Assembly (NCBI GenBank): GCA_934532985.1
Contig: CAKTAV010000004.1
Span: forward strand, 62,001 to 126,000
Direction: 5' to 3'
Length of the DNA stretch: 64,000 bases
Source of the DNA: an uncultured Butyricicoccus sp.
GTDB taxonomy: Bacteria; Bacillota; Clostridia; Oscillospirales; Butyricicoccaceae
Positions 26,532-35,777 of the stretch are shown one piece after another. A model generated the notes under the pieces. The model was not told where the DNA came from. It saw nothing but the letters and a program-made list of their open reading frames with translations, and did no database searches. Made by a program: the position numbers and the translations under genes. The first letter of the stretch is position 1. Each line of letters starts with the position of its first letter.

Positions 26532-27476
26532 ATGTCTCATCCCTTTTCGGCAACCGGGAAACGATTTTATCCCTATTCCCACTACTTAAAACACCGCTAC
26601 GGCGGACGCGTCGCCAAGGTTCCGCTGGACGGCGGCTTCACCTGCCCCAATCGCGACGGCACAAAGAGCGTCGGCGGATGTATCTACTGCTCTGCTCACG
26701 GAAGCGGCGATTTTATCGCCCACCCATCACAATCCCTTCCGGAACAATTTCAAACCTATTGCCAAACCCTGTCGCAAAAATGGCAGCCCGTTGGATACAT
26801 TCCTTACTTTCAGGCGTTCACCGGCACCTATGCCCCGCCGGAGCGTCTGCGCGAGCTGTACTCACAGGCGCTCTCTCTTCCGCAGACGGTCGGACTGTCC
26901 GTCGCAACCCGTCCGGACTGCCTTTCGGATGACGTGTGTGCGGCACTTGGCGCAGTGGCAGAGCAGACGGACCTCACCGTTGAACTTGGCGTACAGACCG
27001 TCTGGGACGATACGGCAGCGCGTTGTAATCTCTGTCATACTTTTTCCGACGTGCAGGACGCCATTTGCCGTCTGCGGCGGTACCCGCTTCAAATCTGTGT
27101 CCATCTCATCAACGGACTGCCCGGCGAAAACGCCGAGCAAATGATATCCTCTGCCCGCACGGTCGGCGAACTGGGTATTGACGCCATCAAGCTGCACTTG
27201 CTGCACGTCCTGCGTGGCACGGCTCTAGCACAGCAGACATCCTACCGCTGTATGGATAAAGACGAGTACATCTCCATCGTGTGCAGTCAGCTAGAGGTTC
27301 TTCCGCCCTCCATCGTCATCCAACGTTTGACCGGTGACGGCGCACGGGACGATCTTCTCGCCCCTCTCTGGAGTCTGCGCAAGCGCGAGGTGCTGAATGG
27401 TATTGACCAAGAGCTCAAACGGCGCGACAGCTGGCAGGGCAAGCGGCTTGCCTCCGAATCATCACCATGTACATAA
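26532..27476 (+). CDS. TIGR01212-family radical SAM protein (YtqA-like)
   Basis: A 314-residue radical SAM enzyme. The iron-sulfur motif is the spaced CPNRDGTKSVGGCIYC (Cx9Cx2C), typical of this family, which is related to the Elp3 N-terminal region. KVPLDGGFTC and VELGVQTVWDDTA are also characteristic. The true biochemical role of the family is not well established. ATG 26532 is chosen for a CGGAGAAT site; the open frame further upstream runs through the upp terminator. Confidence 0.85.
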   Translation: MSHPFSATGKRFYPYSHYLKHRYGGRVAKVPLDGGFTCPNRDGTKSVGGCIYCSAHGSGDFIAHPSQSLPEQFQTYCQTLSQKWQPVGYIPYFQAFTGTYAPPERLRELYSQALSLPQTVGLSVATRPDCLSDDVCAALGAVAEQTDLTVELGVQTVWDDTAARCNLCHTFSDVQDAICRLRRYPLQICVHLINGLPGENAEQMISSARTVGELGIDAIKLHLLHVLRGTALAQQTSYRCMDKDEYISIVCSQLEVLPPSIVIQRLTGDGARDDLLAPLWSLRKREVLNGIDQELKRRDSWQGKRLASESSPCT

Positions 27477-27477
27477 A

Positions 27478-27511
27478 AAACCTTCCTTCTGCTTACGCAA
27501 AAGGAAGGTTT
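27478..27511. terminator. Bidirectional terminator between radical SAM gene and nrdG
   Basis: AAACCTTCCTT/AAGGAAGGTTT 11-bp stem. TTTTTTATG follows on the minus side and TTTCTTCT on the plus side. Confidence 0.85.
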
Positions 27512-27520
27512 CTTCTCATA

Positions 27521-28021
27521 TTATTCGCCCCACAGTACCGCTTCTCCCGCGGTCAGCGATTTCGGGACATCAATCAGACGCTGATTGCTGCTGCCGCGAA
27601 ATCGCAACAGCGTATCCCGCAGAGACAGCACAAACGGGCCATCCACCAGAATATCGCATTGCTCCAGCAGCGCTCGCTGATCCGGATCTTCCGAATCGCG
27701 CAACCGCTCAAATGTGTAGCCGGAGTACGCCATCACCGTTTTGCCCATCGCGTGAACAGCGCGCGCCAGTTCCGTCAGCGGCGCCGGCTGACAAAACGGC
27801 TCGCCGCCGGAAAACGTCATACCGGACATCAGCGGATTGCTTCGGAACTCCTGAAACAGAACCTCCGGATCAATCTCTTCTCCGCCGTTGAAGTCATGCG
27901 TCTGCGGATTGTGACAGCCCTCACAGTGATGCGGACATCCCTGTGTGAACACGACATAGCGAATTCCCGGACCGTCTACAATGGATTCGCTGATGGTTCC
28001 AGCGATTCGGAGCGTTTTCAT
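27521..28021 (-). CDS. nrdG: Anaerobic ribonucleotide reductase activating protein
   Basis: A 166-residue radical SAM activase that installs the glycyl radical on NrdD. The cluster motif is CPHHCEGCHN (CxxxCxxC), with MTFSGGEPFCQP as the SAM-binding GGE motif. Its start overlaps the stop of the small glycyl-radical gene by ATGA, so all three nrd genes form one operon. Confidence 0.95.
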   Translation of the reverse strand: MKTLRIAGTISESIVDGPGIRYVVFTQGCPHHCEGCHNPQTHDFNGGEEIDPEVLFQEFRSNPLMSGMTFSGGEPFCQPAPLTELARAVHAMGKTVMAYSGYTFERLRDSEDPDQRALLEQCDILVDGPFVLSLRDTLLRFRGSSNQRLIDVPKSLTAGEAVLWGE

Positions 28022-28194
28022 GCGCCGCGACGCAGATCGTGCTTGACGCGGTCATGCTCCTCCGCGCGCTTAGCATTGTTGAAGCGATCCAACGTGCCGA
28101 CCAGATAACCCGTGATGCGGCGAATGCGCTCAAAGCCTACGCCTTCTCCTACCATTTCCGGTTCCTGAACCGAATTCATCTTCTTGTCTTCCAT
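28018..28194 (-). CDS. Stand-alone NrdD C-terminal glycyl-radical module
   Basis: A 58-residue protein between nrdD and nrdG. Residues RIRRITGYLVGTLDRFNNAK followed by RAEEHDRVKH align with the extreme C-terminus of class III reductases (E. coli NrdD: RRVCGYLG...FNAGK...RVKH), which carries the radical glycine in the GYL loop. It has a GAGAGGAG ribosome site and an ATGA overlap with nrdG, so it is a deliberate gene, not a frameshifted tail. It could be a separable radical subunit or a spare part like GrcA for pyruvate formate-lyase. Function not proven. Confidence 0.75.
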   Translation of the reverse strand: MEDKKMNSVQEPEMVGEGVGFERIRRITGYLVGTLDRFNNAKRAEEHDRVKHDLRRGA

Positions 28195-28239
28195 ACTAGC
28201 AACTCCTCTCCCAAACAGAATCAAAACTTCTGTTATCTA

Positions 28240-30567
28240 TTAGGTATCATTTGCGCTACAGCAGAGCGAGTTCGGCTGACGATCCCGCTCTTCCGCTGGA
28301 TCTCCATGGTAGCCGATTGTCGTGCTGTTATAGTTCTTATAAACGCCCAGCTGACGCAGCTTCTCTACGCTGACTGCTTCGCCCTCATGGCGTCCGCAGC
28401 GCGGGCAAACGTCGCCGATAATGCCGGTGTATCCGCAAACCGGATCGCGATCAACCGGATGATTGATCGAACCGTAGCCGATGCCGCGTTCCTTCATATA
28501 GCGAACAACCATCTCAAAGGCTTCCAGATTCTGCGACGGGTCACCGTCCAGCTCAACATAGCTGATATGTCCGCCGTTGGTCAGATTGTGATACGGTGCC
28601 TCCAGCTGAATCTTGCGGAATGCCGAAATCGGATAATATACCGGAATATGAAACGAGTTCGTGTAATAATCACGATCCGTAACACCTTCGATCACGCCAT
28701 AGCGCTCCCGATCCAAACGGACAAAGCGTCCCGACAGGCCCTCTGCCGGCGTTGCGATGACGGTGAAGTTCATTCCAGTCTTCTTGCTCTCCAGATCCAT
28801 GCGGTCACGCATGCGTCCGACGATGGTCAGACCTAAATTCTGTGCCGCCTCGGACTCGCCGTGGTGCTCACCGGTCAGCGCCTTCAGACACTCCGCCAGA
28901 CCGATAAAGCCGACCGTCAGACTGCCGTGCTTGAGTACCTCGCCGACCTTGTCGTCCGGACCCAGCTTATCGGAATCCATCCAGATTCCCTGACCCATCA
29001 GGAACGGATAGTTGCGAACCTTCTTGTTCGCCTGAATCTTAAAGCGGGCGTTGAGCTGCTCAATAACCAGCTCCAGTTTTTCGTCCAGCTCCTTAAAAAA
29101 CGCGCCGATGTCGTGGTTTGCCTTGATGGCAAGGCGCGGCAGGTTGATCGAAGTAAAGCTCAGATTACCGCGTCCGTTGACAATCTCACGGGTTTTATCG
29201 TAGTTATTGGCAACGACACGCGTACGGCAGCCCATGTATGCCACTTCGGTCTCCGGATAACCCGGCTTGTAATACGGAAGGTTAAACGGTGCATCCAGGA
29301 ACGAGAAGTTCGGGAACAGGCGCTTCGCCGAAACGCGAATGGCCAACTTGAAGAGATCATAGTTCGGATCCTCCGGATTGTAGTTAACGCCTTCCTTGAC
29401 CTTGAAAATATGAATCGGGAAAATCGAGGTCTCGCCATTGCCCAGACCGGCTTCCGTCGCCAGCAATAGGCTCTTGCTGACCAGACGGCCCTCATTCGAG
29501 GTGTCCGTGCCATAGTTCAGCGAAGAAAACGGAATCTGTGCGCCCGCACGGGAATGCATCGTATTCAAGTTATGTACCAGCGCTTCCATCGCCTGATAGG
29601 TTGCGCGCTCAGTCTCACGATACGCAAACTTCCGCGTGAAGTCCATAATATGCTTGGCATTCGTCTCATCCGTGCGCTCCAGCAGACGCGCATAAATCTG
29701 CTCACTGACGCCATTGTCGTCCGCCAGCACCGGCAGCGCATCACACGAAGCAATCAGTGTCTTTGCCGGCTCCAGACCTTCCTCTTCCAGCCCGAACGCC
29801 TCCAGCGCCTTTGCCAGATTATCGCGGTAACGGTGCCAGTATGTCTTGCTGACCCCCGGCGCCATGCTGTAGTCGAAATTCGGTACGCTCTGACCACCGT
29901 GCTGATCATTCTGGTTGGACTGAATCGCAATACACGCCAGCGCCGAATAGCTGGCGATCTCATTGGGCTCACGCAGGAAACCATGCCCCGTCGAAAAACC
30001 GCCGCGGAACAGCTTCATCAGGTCAATCTGCGTACACGTCGTCGTCAGTGTGTAAAAGTCAAAATCATGAATATGAATATCGCCCTCACGATGCGCCTTG
30101 GCAATGTGCGGCTCCAGCAGGAACATCTCGTTGAACTGCTTCGCGCCCTCTGAGCCATATTTCAGCATTGTGCCCATCGCGGTGTCGCCGTCGATGTTGG
30201 CGTTTTCGCGCTTTACGTCGTTTTCAATTGCAGACTGGAACGTCAGATCCTCATACGTCCGCATCAGACGTGTGTTCATCTCACGCTGACGGGAACGCTC
30301 ATTGCGATACAAAATGTACGCCTTTGCCGTCTTTGCGTGTCCACTCTCCACCAGAATCTTTTCTACGGCGTCCTGTACGTATTCTACATTCGGCGTCGGC
30401 GCCGTGCAGTTCTTTTCCACATAATCCGCAACCTCCAGCGCCAAGCGCATCGACATCTGATAATCGTGGCCGCCAGATGCTTCCGCAGCCCGATAGATAG
30501 CATTTGCGATTTTCGTCAGGTCAAAAAAGACGCATCTGCCGTCTCTCTTTTCAATCTGCTGAATCAT
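28240..30567 (-). CDS. nrdD: Anaerobic ribonucleoside-triphosphate reductase
   Basis: A 775-residue class III reductase making dNTPs without oxygen. Domains: N-terminal ATP-cone (QQIEKRDGRCVFFDLTKIAN, about 1-95), ten-stranded barrel with the HIHDFDFYTLTTTCTQIDL region and substrate site SINHPVDRDP, and a zinc site built from VCGYTGIIGDVCPRCG. The last 40 residues (TTIGYHGDPAEERDRQPN...) do not look like the usual RRxxGYL...RVKH tail; that tail is in the next gene. NrdR boxes precede the gene. Confidence 0.93.
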   Translation of the reverse strand: MIQQIEKRDGRCVFFDLTKIANAIYRAAEASGGHDYQMSMRLALEVADYVEKNCTAPTPNVEYVQDAVEKILVESGHAKTAKAYILYRNERSRQREMNTRLMRTYEDLTFQSAIENDVKRENANIDGDTAMGTMLKYGSEGAKQFNEMFLLEPHIAKAHREGDIHIHDFDFYTLTTTCTQIDLMKLFRGGFSTGHGFLREPNEIASYSALACIAIQSNQNDQHGGQSVPNFDYSMAPGVSKTYWHRYRDNLAKALEAFGLEEEGLEPAKTLIASCDALPVLADDNGVSEQIYARLLERTDETNAKHIMDFTRKFAYRETERATYQAMEALVHNLNTMHSRAGAQIPFSSLNYGTDTSNEGRLVSKSLLLATEAGLGNGETSIFPIHIFKVKEGVNYNPEDPNYDLFKLAIRVSAKRLFPNFSFLDAPFNLPYYKPGYPETEVAYMGCRTRVVANNYDKTREIVNGRGNLSFTSINLPRLAIKANHDIGAFFKELDEKLELVIEQLNARFKIQANKKVRNYPFLMGQGIWMDSDKLGPDDKVGEVLKHGSLTVGFIGLAECLKALTGEHHGESEAAQNLGLTIVGRMRDRMDLESKKTGMNFTVIATPAEGLSGRFVRLDRERYGVIEGVTDRDYYTNSFHIPVYYPISAFRKIQLEAPYHNLTNGGHISYVELDGDPSQNLEAFEMVVRYMKERGIGYGSINHPVDRDPVCGYTGIIGDVCPRCGRHEGEAVSVEKLRQLGVYKNYNSTTIGYHGDPAEERDRQPNSLCCSANDT

Positions 30568-30594
30568 CTAATCGGTCCTCCTATTTTCTCTCGC

Positions 30595-30641
30595 TCCAAA
30601 TATATGGTATTCGTCTGTTATATTACCACAAGATATTGTGT
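30595..30641 (-). promoter_or_regulatory. Pair of NrdR boxes
   Basis: Box 1 (30626-30641) reads CCACAAGATATTGTGT on the plus strand, matching the palindromic NrdR consensus at 14 of 16 positions. Box 2 (30595-30610), TCCAAATATATGGTAT, is weaker (11 of 16). Their starts are exactly 31 bp apart, three helical turns, which is characteristic of NrdR sites. ATP/dATP-sensing NrdR should repress the operon. Confidence 0.8.
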
Positions 30642-30659
30642 CTCCGTATTTTTCTGGTA

Positions 30660-31039
30660 GCAGTTTTTATTTTAGTACGCCGTCCTCTGCTTGTCAAGGC
30701 CACACTTGACCATCGTCATGAGGGAAATTCGCCTACAAAGCGCAAAAAAGTCCCGACTTTTCACCGGTTGCTTTTATGCGGCTCGTTTGCTTCTCTTCCC
30801 AATCTCTCCGAAACTGGAACTATTCTAACAGCGCAGCCTGTTATTTCTCTTTACCTTTCAAAAATCACGCAACTATTTTCCGCCCCTCACCTGCTCGATG
30901 ATTCGTTCATCCCCATTTGAGAAAACGGTAAAAAAATGTCGTAAAATTTTTTTGGCCTTGCTACACGATATAGGCAGCATGTTCTGCGGCATACCATATC
31001 TTGTGTCTAACCGGGCTGTTTTATTCAACAAACAGCCCG
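30660..31039. other. Intergenic region without recognised genes
   Basis: About 380 bp between nrdD and the HAD gene. An imperfect hairpin (CGGGCTGTTT/AAACAGCCCG around 31013-31039) may end the minus-strand HAD transcript, though without a U-run. I see no gene or RNA otherwise. Confidence 0.4.
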
Positions 31040-31714
31040 TTAATATTCGTCCCAGTCAAACACAAACCGCTCACACAGCGGCGCAATCGCCGCAACTTCC
31101 GCGCGTGCCGAGTTGTCGTACACGCCAATCACACGGTATCCGGCCTTCGCTGCCGTCTCAATTGAGTGCAGTGAATCTTCAAACACTACAGTATCCTGCT
31201 TGTCCACGCCCATCCGTGCTACTGCGTCGTCGAAAATCAGCGTCTCTCGCTTGGAGGTATTCAGCTGCTGACAGGTACTGATAAACGCAAAGCAGTCGCG
31301 CACGCCAAGGCGCATTAACGCAGCATCCGCCAGCGCGGCATCTGTCGCCGTCGCGATACACATGACAACTCCCTCTCGCTGTAGGCGTCGCAGGACTGGT
31401 TCCACATGCGGCTTAAGTGGAGCGCGCTCCCGATAGTCCCGCCCGATCATCTCGACAATATCCGCACAAATCGCCTCCACACTTTTGGGGATGCCAAACT
31501 CGGTTTGGTATAGCTCTGCCGCCTGCGGCAGCGTCGTCGTCTTGAGTCGCCGCGCCAAATCTTCCGGATTGGGAATGGCAATTCCGCGCTCCTGCAAATA
31601 TCGAGTTCCTACGGTCTCCCAGCACGGCATCGAGTCCAAAACTGTCCCATCCAAATCAAAAATTGCGCCGCGGAGCTGGGTCACCTCCGCGGCTGTTTTC
31701 TTTCGTTGTATCAC
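31040..31714 (-). CDS. HAD-superfamily hydrolase, phosphatase/phosphomutase type
   Basis: A 224-residue HAD subfamily IA protein: nucleophile motif GAIFDLDGTVLDSMP, helical cap, then IATATD, and motif IV VVFEDSLHSIETAAKAGY. It resembles beta-phosphoglucomutase and sugar/nucleotide phosphatases. The start is a GTG at 31714 with AGAGGAGATAA; the open frame extends upstream only by reading into the permease gene. It lies 11 bp after the permease stop, so the pair is co-transcribed; a role with imported pyrimidine or sugar is inferred. Confidence 0.85.
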   Translation of the reverse strand: MIQRKKTAAEVTQLRGAIFDLDGTVLDSMPCWETVGTRYLQERGIAIPNPEDLARRLKTTTLPQAAELYQTEFGIPKSVEAICADIVEMIGRDYRERAPLKPHVEPVLRRLQREGVVMCIATATDAALADAALMRLGVRDCFAFISTCQQLNTSKRETLIFDDAVARMGVDKQDTVVFEDSLHSIETAAKAGYRVIGVYDNSARAEVAAIAPLCERFVFDWDEY

Positions 31715-31725
31715 ATTATCTCCTC

Positions 31726-32898
31726 TTATCGTATCCGCTGCGTCACATAGCGAATCAGTCCCAGCAGGACGAGCAGAGGCAGCGTATACCCAATCACAAT
31801 CTCCGTGCTCATCAGCAGACGGTACAGAACAAAGCCAACCGCCCACAGCAGCATGGTTCCCAAGTCAATCGAACGCTCAGTCTGTCGCTTTCCCAGTACA
31901 AAATAATCCGTCACCATAATCGCAATCATCGGTGTGAATACAGACGCAATCAGATACAGGAATTGATCAAAGGGATCCAGCGAGAGCAGCAGCGACAGCA
32001 GCGTCGCCACAATCAATACTACAATTGCCAAAAATCGTACCGAGTAACGGTGGGAAATCGTCTGTGCGCTAATGCCGGCCGAGCAGGCGTCCAAAAATGT
32101 CGAGGTCATTGTCGCCAGTACCACAATAAGAAGCGGGAGACGGATAATGCCTGTCTCCATCAGCATTTTTATAATATCGCTGTGTCCGCAGTACACCGCC
32201 GCCGCTAAGCCGATGCCATACATCCATCCGCTTCCCAGCGTATAGGCCAGTGTGCTCACAATATTATTCAAATGCGGATGTTCTGCCTTACGGGTATAAT
32301 CTGCCACCAGTGGAATCCATGCCAGCGGCATCGCCAGAGACAACTCAATCGCCGAGCCGAAAGACAAGGGTTCGAACTGCGGTGTCGTCTCCACAACGCC
32401 CTGATACTGAATGACATGATAGCACATCGCAAACGTCAAAATCAACAGCAGCGACGATGCAACCAGATTGATATGCCCAATTTCTGCGTCCTCGGCAAAC
32501 ACCCATGCTGTGACCGCCGCACCGATAATCACGCACCAAAACCACGTCGGCAGCATATTCGACGTAATTGTGGTCAGCGTTCGTGCGCTGACATGCAGCA
32601 TGAGCGCCGTCCACACTGTCAGCTGCAACACGTTCATTCCAGCAAAAATGCCCGCTCCCTGCGGGCCAAACGAAAGTGCGACACAGTTCATCGAACAGCG
32701 TCCGCTCTCTGCGCCGATTCGTCCGCACAGATAAAATAAGATGCCGCCGATAATATGACCGATGATAATCGCAAGCAGACCCTTTTGCAGGCCAATCGGG
32801 GCAATATATGCGCCGGACATAATCTCCGCCACCGAGATGGAGGCGCCGAGCCAGACGGCGGTATTGCTCAGTACCGAAGTACGTCTTGTTGTTTTCAA
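31726..32898 (-). CDS. NCS1-family permease (CodB/CytX-like)
   Basis: A 390-residue, 12-TM transporter of the cytosine/purine/thiamine NCS1 family. The N-terminal SNTAVWLGASISVAEIMSGA and later LAMPLAWIPLVADYTRKAEH are family signatures. It is paralogous to the CytX-like protein at 57324-58502, whose second helix reads GLIWFGAGVSLAEILTGTYL. Translation probably starts at TTG 32898, seven bases after GGAGGAAAG. No TPP riboswitch precedes this copy, so its substrate may be a nucleobase rather than hydroxymethylpyrimidine. Confidence 0.85.
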   Translation of the reverse strand: MKTTRRTSVLSNTAVWLGASISVAEIMSGAYIAPIGLQKGLLAIIIGHIIGGILFYLCGRIGAESGRCSMNCVALSFGPQGAGIFAGMNVLQLTVWTALMLHVSARTLTTITSNMLPTWFWCVIIGAAVTAWVFAEDAEIGHINLVASSLLLILTFAMCYHVIQYQGVVETTPQFEPLSFGSAIELSLAMPLAWIPLVADYTRKAEHPHLNNIVSTLAYTLGSGWMYGIGLAAAVYCGHSDIIKMLMETGIIRLPLLIVVLATMTSTFLDACSAGISAQTISHRYSVRFLAIVVLIVATLLSLLLSLDPFDQFLYLIASVFTPMIAIMVTDYFVLGKRQTERSIDLGTMLLWAVGFVLYRLLMSTEIVIGYTLPLLVLLGLIRYVTQRIR

Positions 32899-32931
32899 TG
32901 ACTTTCCTCCTCAGAAGAAATCGTTGCTAAC

Positions 32932-32960
32932 AGTATACGATTTCCATACCGCTCTGTCAA
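32932..32960 (-). promoter_or_regulatory. Promoter of permease-HAD pair
   Basis: Minus strand TTGACA (32960-32955), 17-bp spacer, TATACT (32937-32932): near-consensus. Upstream of it, to 33214, I see no gene. Confidence 0.85.
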
Positions 32961-33214
32961 TCAGCACTACTGCCGAAAACCGACGCCCTGATGTGTCGAA
33001 AGCTAACAATTCTCGCTATTTTCACGATTTACTCCTACAGAAAGCAAAAAATCCCTTTTGTACAATACCGGAAAAACATTGCTCTTTGTCTCTTTGGTTT
33101 TCCAAGTTTCCCCTTCCCCATCAAAATCAGCAGAAGAATGCATTTCTTTCAATACCATATCCTTCTGCAAATTTCTCACTTTCACCACCGTATTTCACTT
33201 GCTCTTGCATGAAA

Positions 33215-33240
33215 ACAGCGCCAGATTTCTCTGACGCTGT
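33215..33240 (-). terminator. Terminator of nadBC
   Basis: ACAGCG.CAG/CTG.CGCTGT stem (one mismatch) followed on the minus strand by TTTTC, 41 bp after nadC. Confidence 0.75.
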
Positions 33241-33281
33241 CTATCTATGTTTCTATACTGTAATGATTAACACAAAATCAG

Positions 33282-34124
33282 TTAGTCCTCAATCGAAGTC
33301 AGATTCTTCAGCGAGATATCCATCGCCGGGGACGCATAGGTCAGCGCACCCGAGGATACAAAGTCCACACCGATGTCCGCAATTTCCAGCAGACGCTCTG
33401 CCGTGACATTGCCAGAGCACTCGGTCTGTGCGCGTCCGTCAATCAGCGCAACCGCCTTGCGCATAGTGTCGTTGTCCATGTTATCCAGCATAATGATATC
33501 TGCGCCACACTCTGCTGCTTCCGCAACCTGCTCCAACGTTTCACACTCCACCTCGACCTTGGTGACAAAGGAAACGTAATCGCGCGCCATCTGTACCGCC
33601 TTCGTGATCGAACCCGCCGCACAAATGTGGTTGTCCTTCATCATGACACAGTCGGACAGGTTATATCTGTGGTTGGTTGCGCCGCCACAACGAACCGCAT
33701 ACTTTTCAAAAATGCGAAGGCCCGGCGTCGTCTTGCGGGTATCAAGCAGCTTGGTATGCTTGCCCTCCAGAATGCGAACCATCTTGTTGGCATTTGTTGC
33801 AATGCCGCTCATGCGCTGCAAATAGTTCAACGCGGTGCGCTCACCGGTCAGAAGTGTTCGGATATCACCGTAAATAACGCCAATCAGTTCGCCCTTCTTG
33901 ACCTCATCGCCATCCGAATAGGTCGTCTCAAAATGAGCATCGCGCTCAAGCAGCTCAAAGACGCGTGCAAACACATCCAGACCACAGATAATGCCGTCCT
34001 GCTTGCAAATCAAATCCGCTTTACCCTGCTTCGGCTTCTTCATAATTGCATTGGTGCTGATATCTTCACTCGTCACATCCTCGCGCAGTGCGGCCAGAAT
34101 GGACGGATCCATATTAAGAATCAT
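33282..34124 (-). CDS. nadC: Nicotinate-nucleotide diphosphorylase (carboxylating)
   Basis: About 280 residues; converts quinolinate plus PRPP to nicotinate mononucleotide. Signatures: ALREDVTSEDISTNAI, RTALNYLQRMSGIAT, LLDTRKTTPGLRIFEKYAVRCGG (given in parts), and VEVECETLEQVAEAAECGAD plus IMLDNMDNDTMRKAV. The start is uncertain: ATG 34124 overlaps the nadB end by 11 bp, ATG 34112 lies just inside nadC; a longer frame reaches 34175 but runs inside nadB. Second intact gene of the nad operon. Confidence 0.94.
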   Translation of the reverse strand: MILNMDPSILAALREDVTSEDISTNAIMKKPKQGKADLICKQDGIICGLDVFARVFELLERDAHFETTYSDGDEVKKGELIGVIYGDIRTLLTGERTALNYLQRMSGIATNANKMVRILEGKHTKLLDTRKTTPGLRIFEKYAVRCGGATNHRYNLSDCVMMKDNHICAAGSITKAVQMARDYVSFVTKVEVECETLEQVAEAAECGADIIMLDNMDNDTMRKAVALIDGRAQTECSGNVTAERLLEIADIGVDFVSSGALTYASPAMDISLKNLTSIED

Positions 34125-35430
34125 CGCGGAGCCACTGGTCATAAAATTTAGCATCCTTTCGTTTAATCTCTTCAATTACTTCATTGCGATTGCGCTCTTC
34201 AATGTTAGCGTAATCCTCTGGGTGGAACGGAATCGTCTCTACTTCAATCGGGGTCTCCGTCGAAACAACGTTCTTAATATCCTGCGCCGCACGTTCTGCA
34301 AATACCATACTCTCCAGCAACGAGTTGCTGGCCAAGCGGTTGCGTCCGTGCACGCCGTTGCAGCTGGTTTCACCGCAGGCATATAGGCCGTCCATTGTTG
34401 TTTTGCTAACGCTGTTTACCTTAATACCGCCCATGAAATAATGCTGTCCCGGTGTAACCGGAATGCCTTCCTTGGTCATATCAATGCCCTCTTCCAGACA
34501 CCGATTATAGATATTCGGGAAGCGCTTGCGAATGTACTTGCTGTCCAGATGGGAAATATTCAGTTCCACATACGGACGGTGGTCTTTCTTCATCTGCCGA
34601 CAGATCGCATTGGAAACCACATCACGCGGAAGCAGCTCATCCACAAAACGCTCCCCCGCCTTGTTATACAGTTTTGCGCCCTCGCCGCGCACCGATTCGG
34701 AAATCAGGAAACGACGGCCCGGCTTTTTAGTATACAACGTGGTCGGATGGATTTGAATATAGTTAATATGTTCAATTTCCAATCCATGACGCATTGCAAT
34801 CGCCAGTGCGTCACCCGCGATATGCGGAAAATTCGTGGAGTAATGGAACACACCTCCCAGACCGCCCGTGCAAAGCACAACCGCCCGCGCAAAGATCTGT
34901 TCATAGCTGCCATCCGGCTTGCGTACTACTACTCCGAGGCAGCGATTGTTTTCCTTATCACACAGCAGATCCACCATCGTGGTGTATTCATAAATGCTGA
35001 TATTGTCACGCTCATTGGCACGATCCAGCAGCTTGCTGGTAATTTCCCGTCCGGTCAAGTCCTCGTGAAACAGAATGCGATTTTCCGAGTGTGCACCCTC
35101 ACGGGTAAATTCAAAGCAGCCATCCGCATCACGCTGAAAATCGACTCCGTAGTCCACCAGCTTGTCCACAATATGCTGCGAGGTGCGAATCATGATATCA
35201 ACGGATTCTTTGTTGTTTTCATAATGACCCGCACGCATCGTGTCTTCAAAATAGCTGTCGTAATCGTCGTCATCCAGCAACATACACATGCCGCCCTGTG
35301 CCAAAAAGGAATCTGCTTCGTCAACCGCAGATTTACTAATCACCGTAATCTGAAACTCCTTTGGGAGGCTCAGAGCGTGGAACAAACCAGCAGCGCCTGT
35401 ACCAACTACTAATACATCAGTCGTTACCAT
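34114..35430 (-). CDS. nadB: L-aspartate oxidase
   Basis: A 438-residue flavoprotein oxidising aspartate to iminoaspartate, first step of de novo NAD synthesis (fumarate can be the electron acceptor in anaerobes). The FAD-binding TTDVLVVGTGAAGLFHALSL opens the protein; SFLAQGGMC and GREITSKLLDRA follow, and ACGETSCNGVHGRNRLASNS is the second FAD motif. It is about 100 residues shorter than E. coli NadB, as is common in clostridia. The start at 35430 follows GAGGAGGAAC; its product would need NadA, which is only a remnant here. Confidence 0.93.
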   Translation of the reverse strand: MVTTDVLVVGTGAAGLFHALSLPKEFQITVISKSAVDEADSFLAQGGMCMLLDDDDYDSYFEDTMRAGHYENNKESVDIMIRTSQHIVDKLVDYGVDFQRDADGCFEFTREGAHSENRILFHEDLTGREITSKLLDRANERDNISIYEYTTMVDLLCDKENNRCLGVVVRKPDGSYEQIFARAVVLCTGGLGGVFHYSTNFPHIAGDALAIAMRHGLEIEHINYIQIHPTTLYTKKPGRRFLISESVRGEGAKLYNKAGERFVDELLPRDVVSNAICRQMKKDHRPYVELNISHLDSKYIRKRFPNIYNRCLEEGIDMTKEGIPVTPGQHYFMGGIKVNSVSKTTMDGLYACGETSCNGVHGRNRLASNSLLESMVFAERAAQDIKNVVSTETPIEVETIPFHPEDYANIEERNRNEVIEEIKRKDAKFYDQWLRDDS

Positions 35431-35447
35431 AAAATTTTTGTTCCTCC

Positions 35448-35738
35448 TCACTGAACAAACTCATCATGAGCACCCAAAGCAGCTCGCTCTCTTCGGGACG
35501 GCTTCGAGGATTTCTGCACGACAGCGGCAAAGTGTCTCAGTGCAGTCATCTTTTCTTTCTGTGCTGTTTTTCGAGATGCAGACAGCAATGGTACGCTGTC
35601 CGGACTCATTTCCTCTATAGAGTAGGAATCGCCGACAAAATCGGCGACGTTCTCATTTTCATCTACATAAAAACGCGCAAACAGGACAATATCTTCTTCT
35701 TTTTTTAGCTGTCCTATGCGCTCAGCCAGTTGCTTCAT
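35448..35738 (-). pseudogene. nadA: Remnant of quinolinate synthase (nadA)
   Basis: The first ~43 codons resemble the NadA N-terminus: LKKEEDIVLFARFYVDENEN then VADFVGDS (family: LKKEKNAVILAHYYvdevqdiADFVGDS). The next ~50 codons (from MSPDSVPLL to HDEFVQ) show no NadA similarity in any frame, and nadB begins 18 bp further on. The other ~250 residues, including the [4Fe-4S] cysteines, are missing. A deletion inside the operon is the likely cause. The promoter and palindrome upstream are intact. It might also be a short regulatory protein, but nothing supports that. Confidence 0.6.
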
Positions 35739-35777
35739 TTCTCTTAGCTCTCCCTAACAAGTATGGACCAATGTCCA

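Noticed and set aside
35448..35616. The end of the nadA remnant as a continued NadA in another frame
   Set aside because: I translated the other two frames; neither restores NadA motifs, so a simple frameshift does not explain it.
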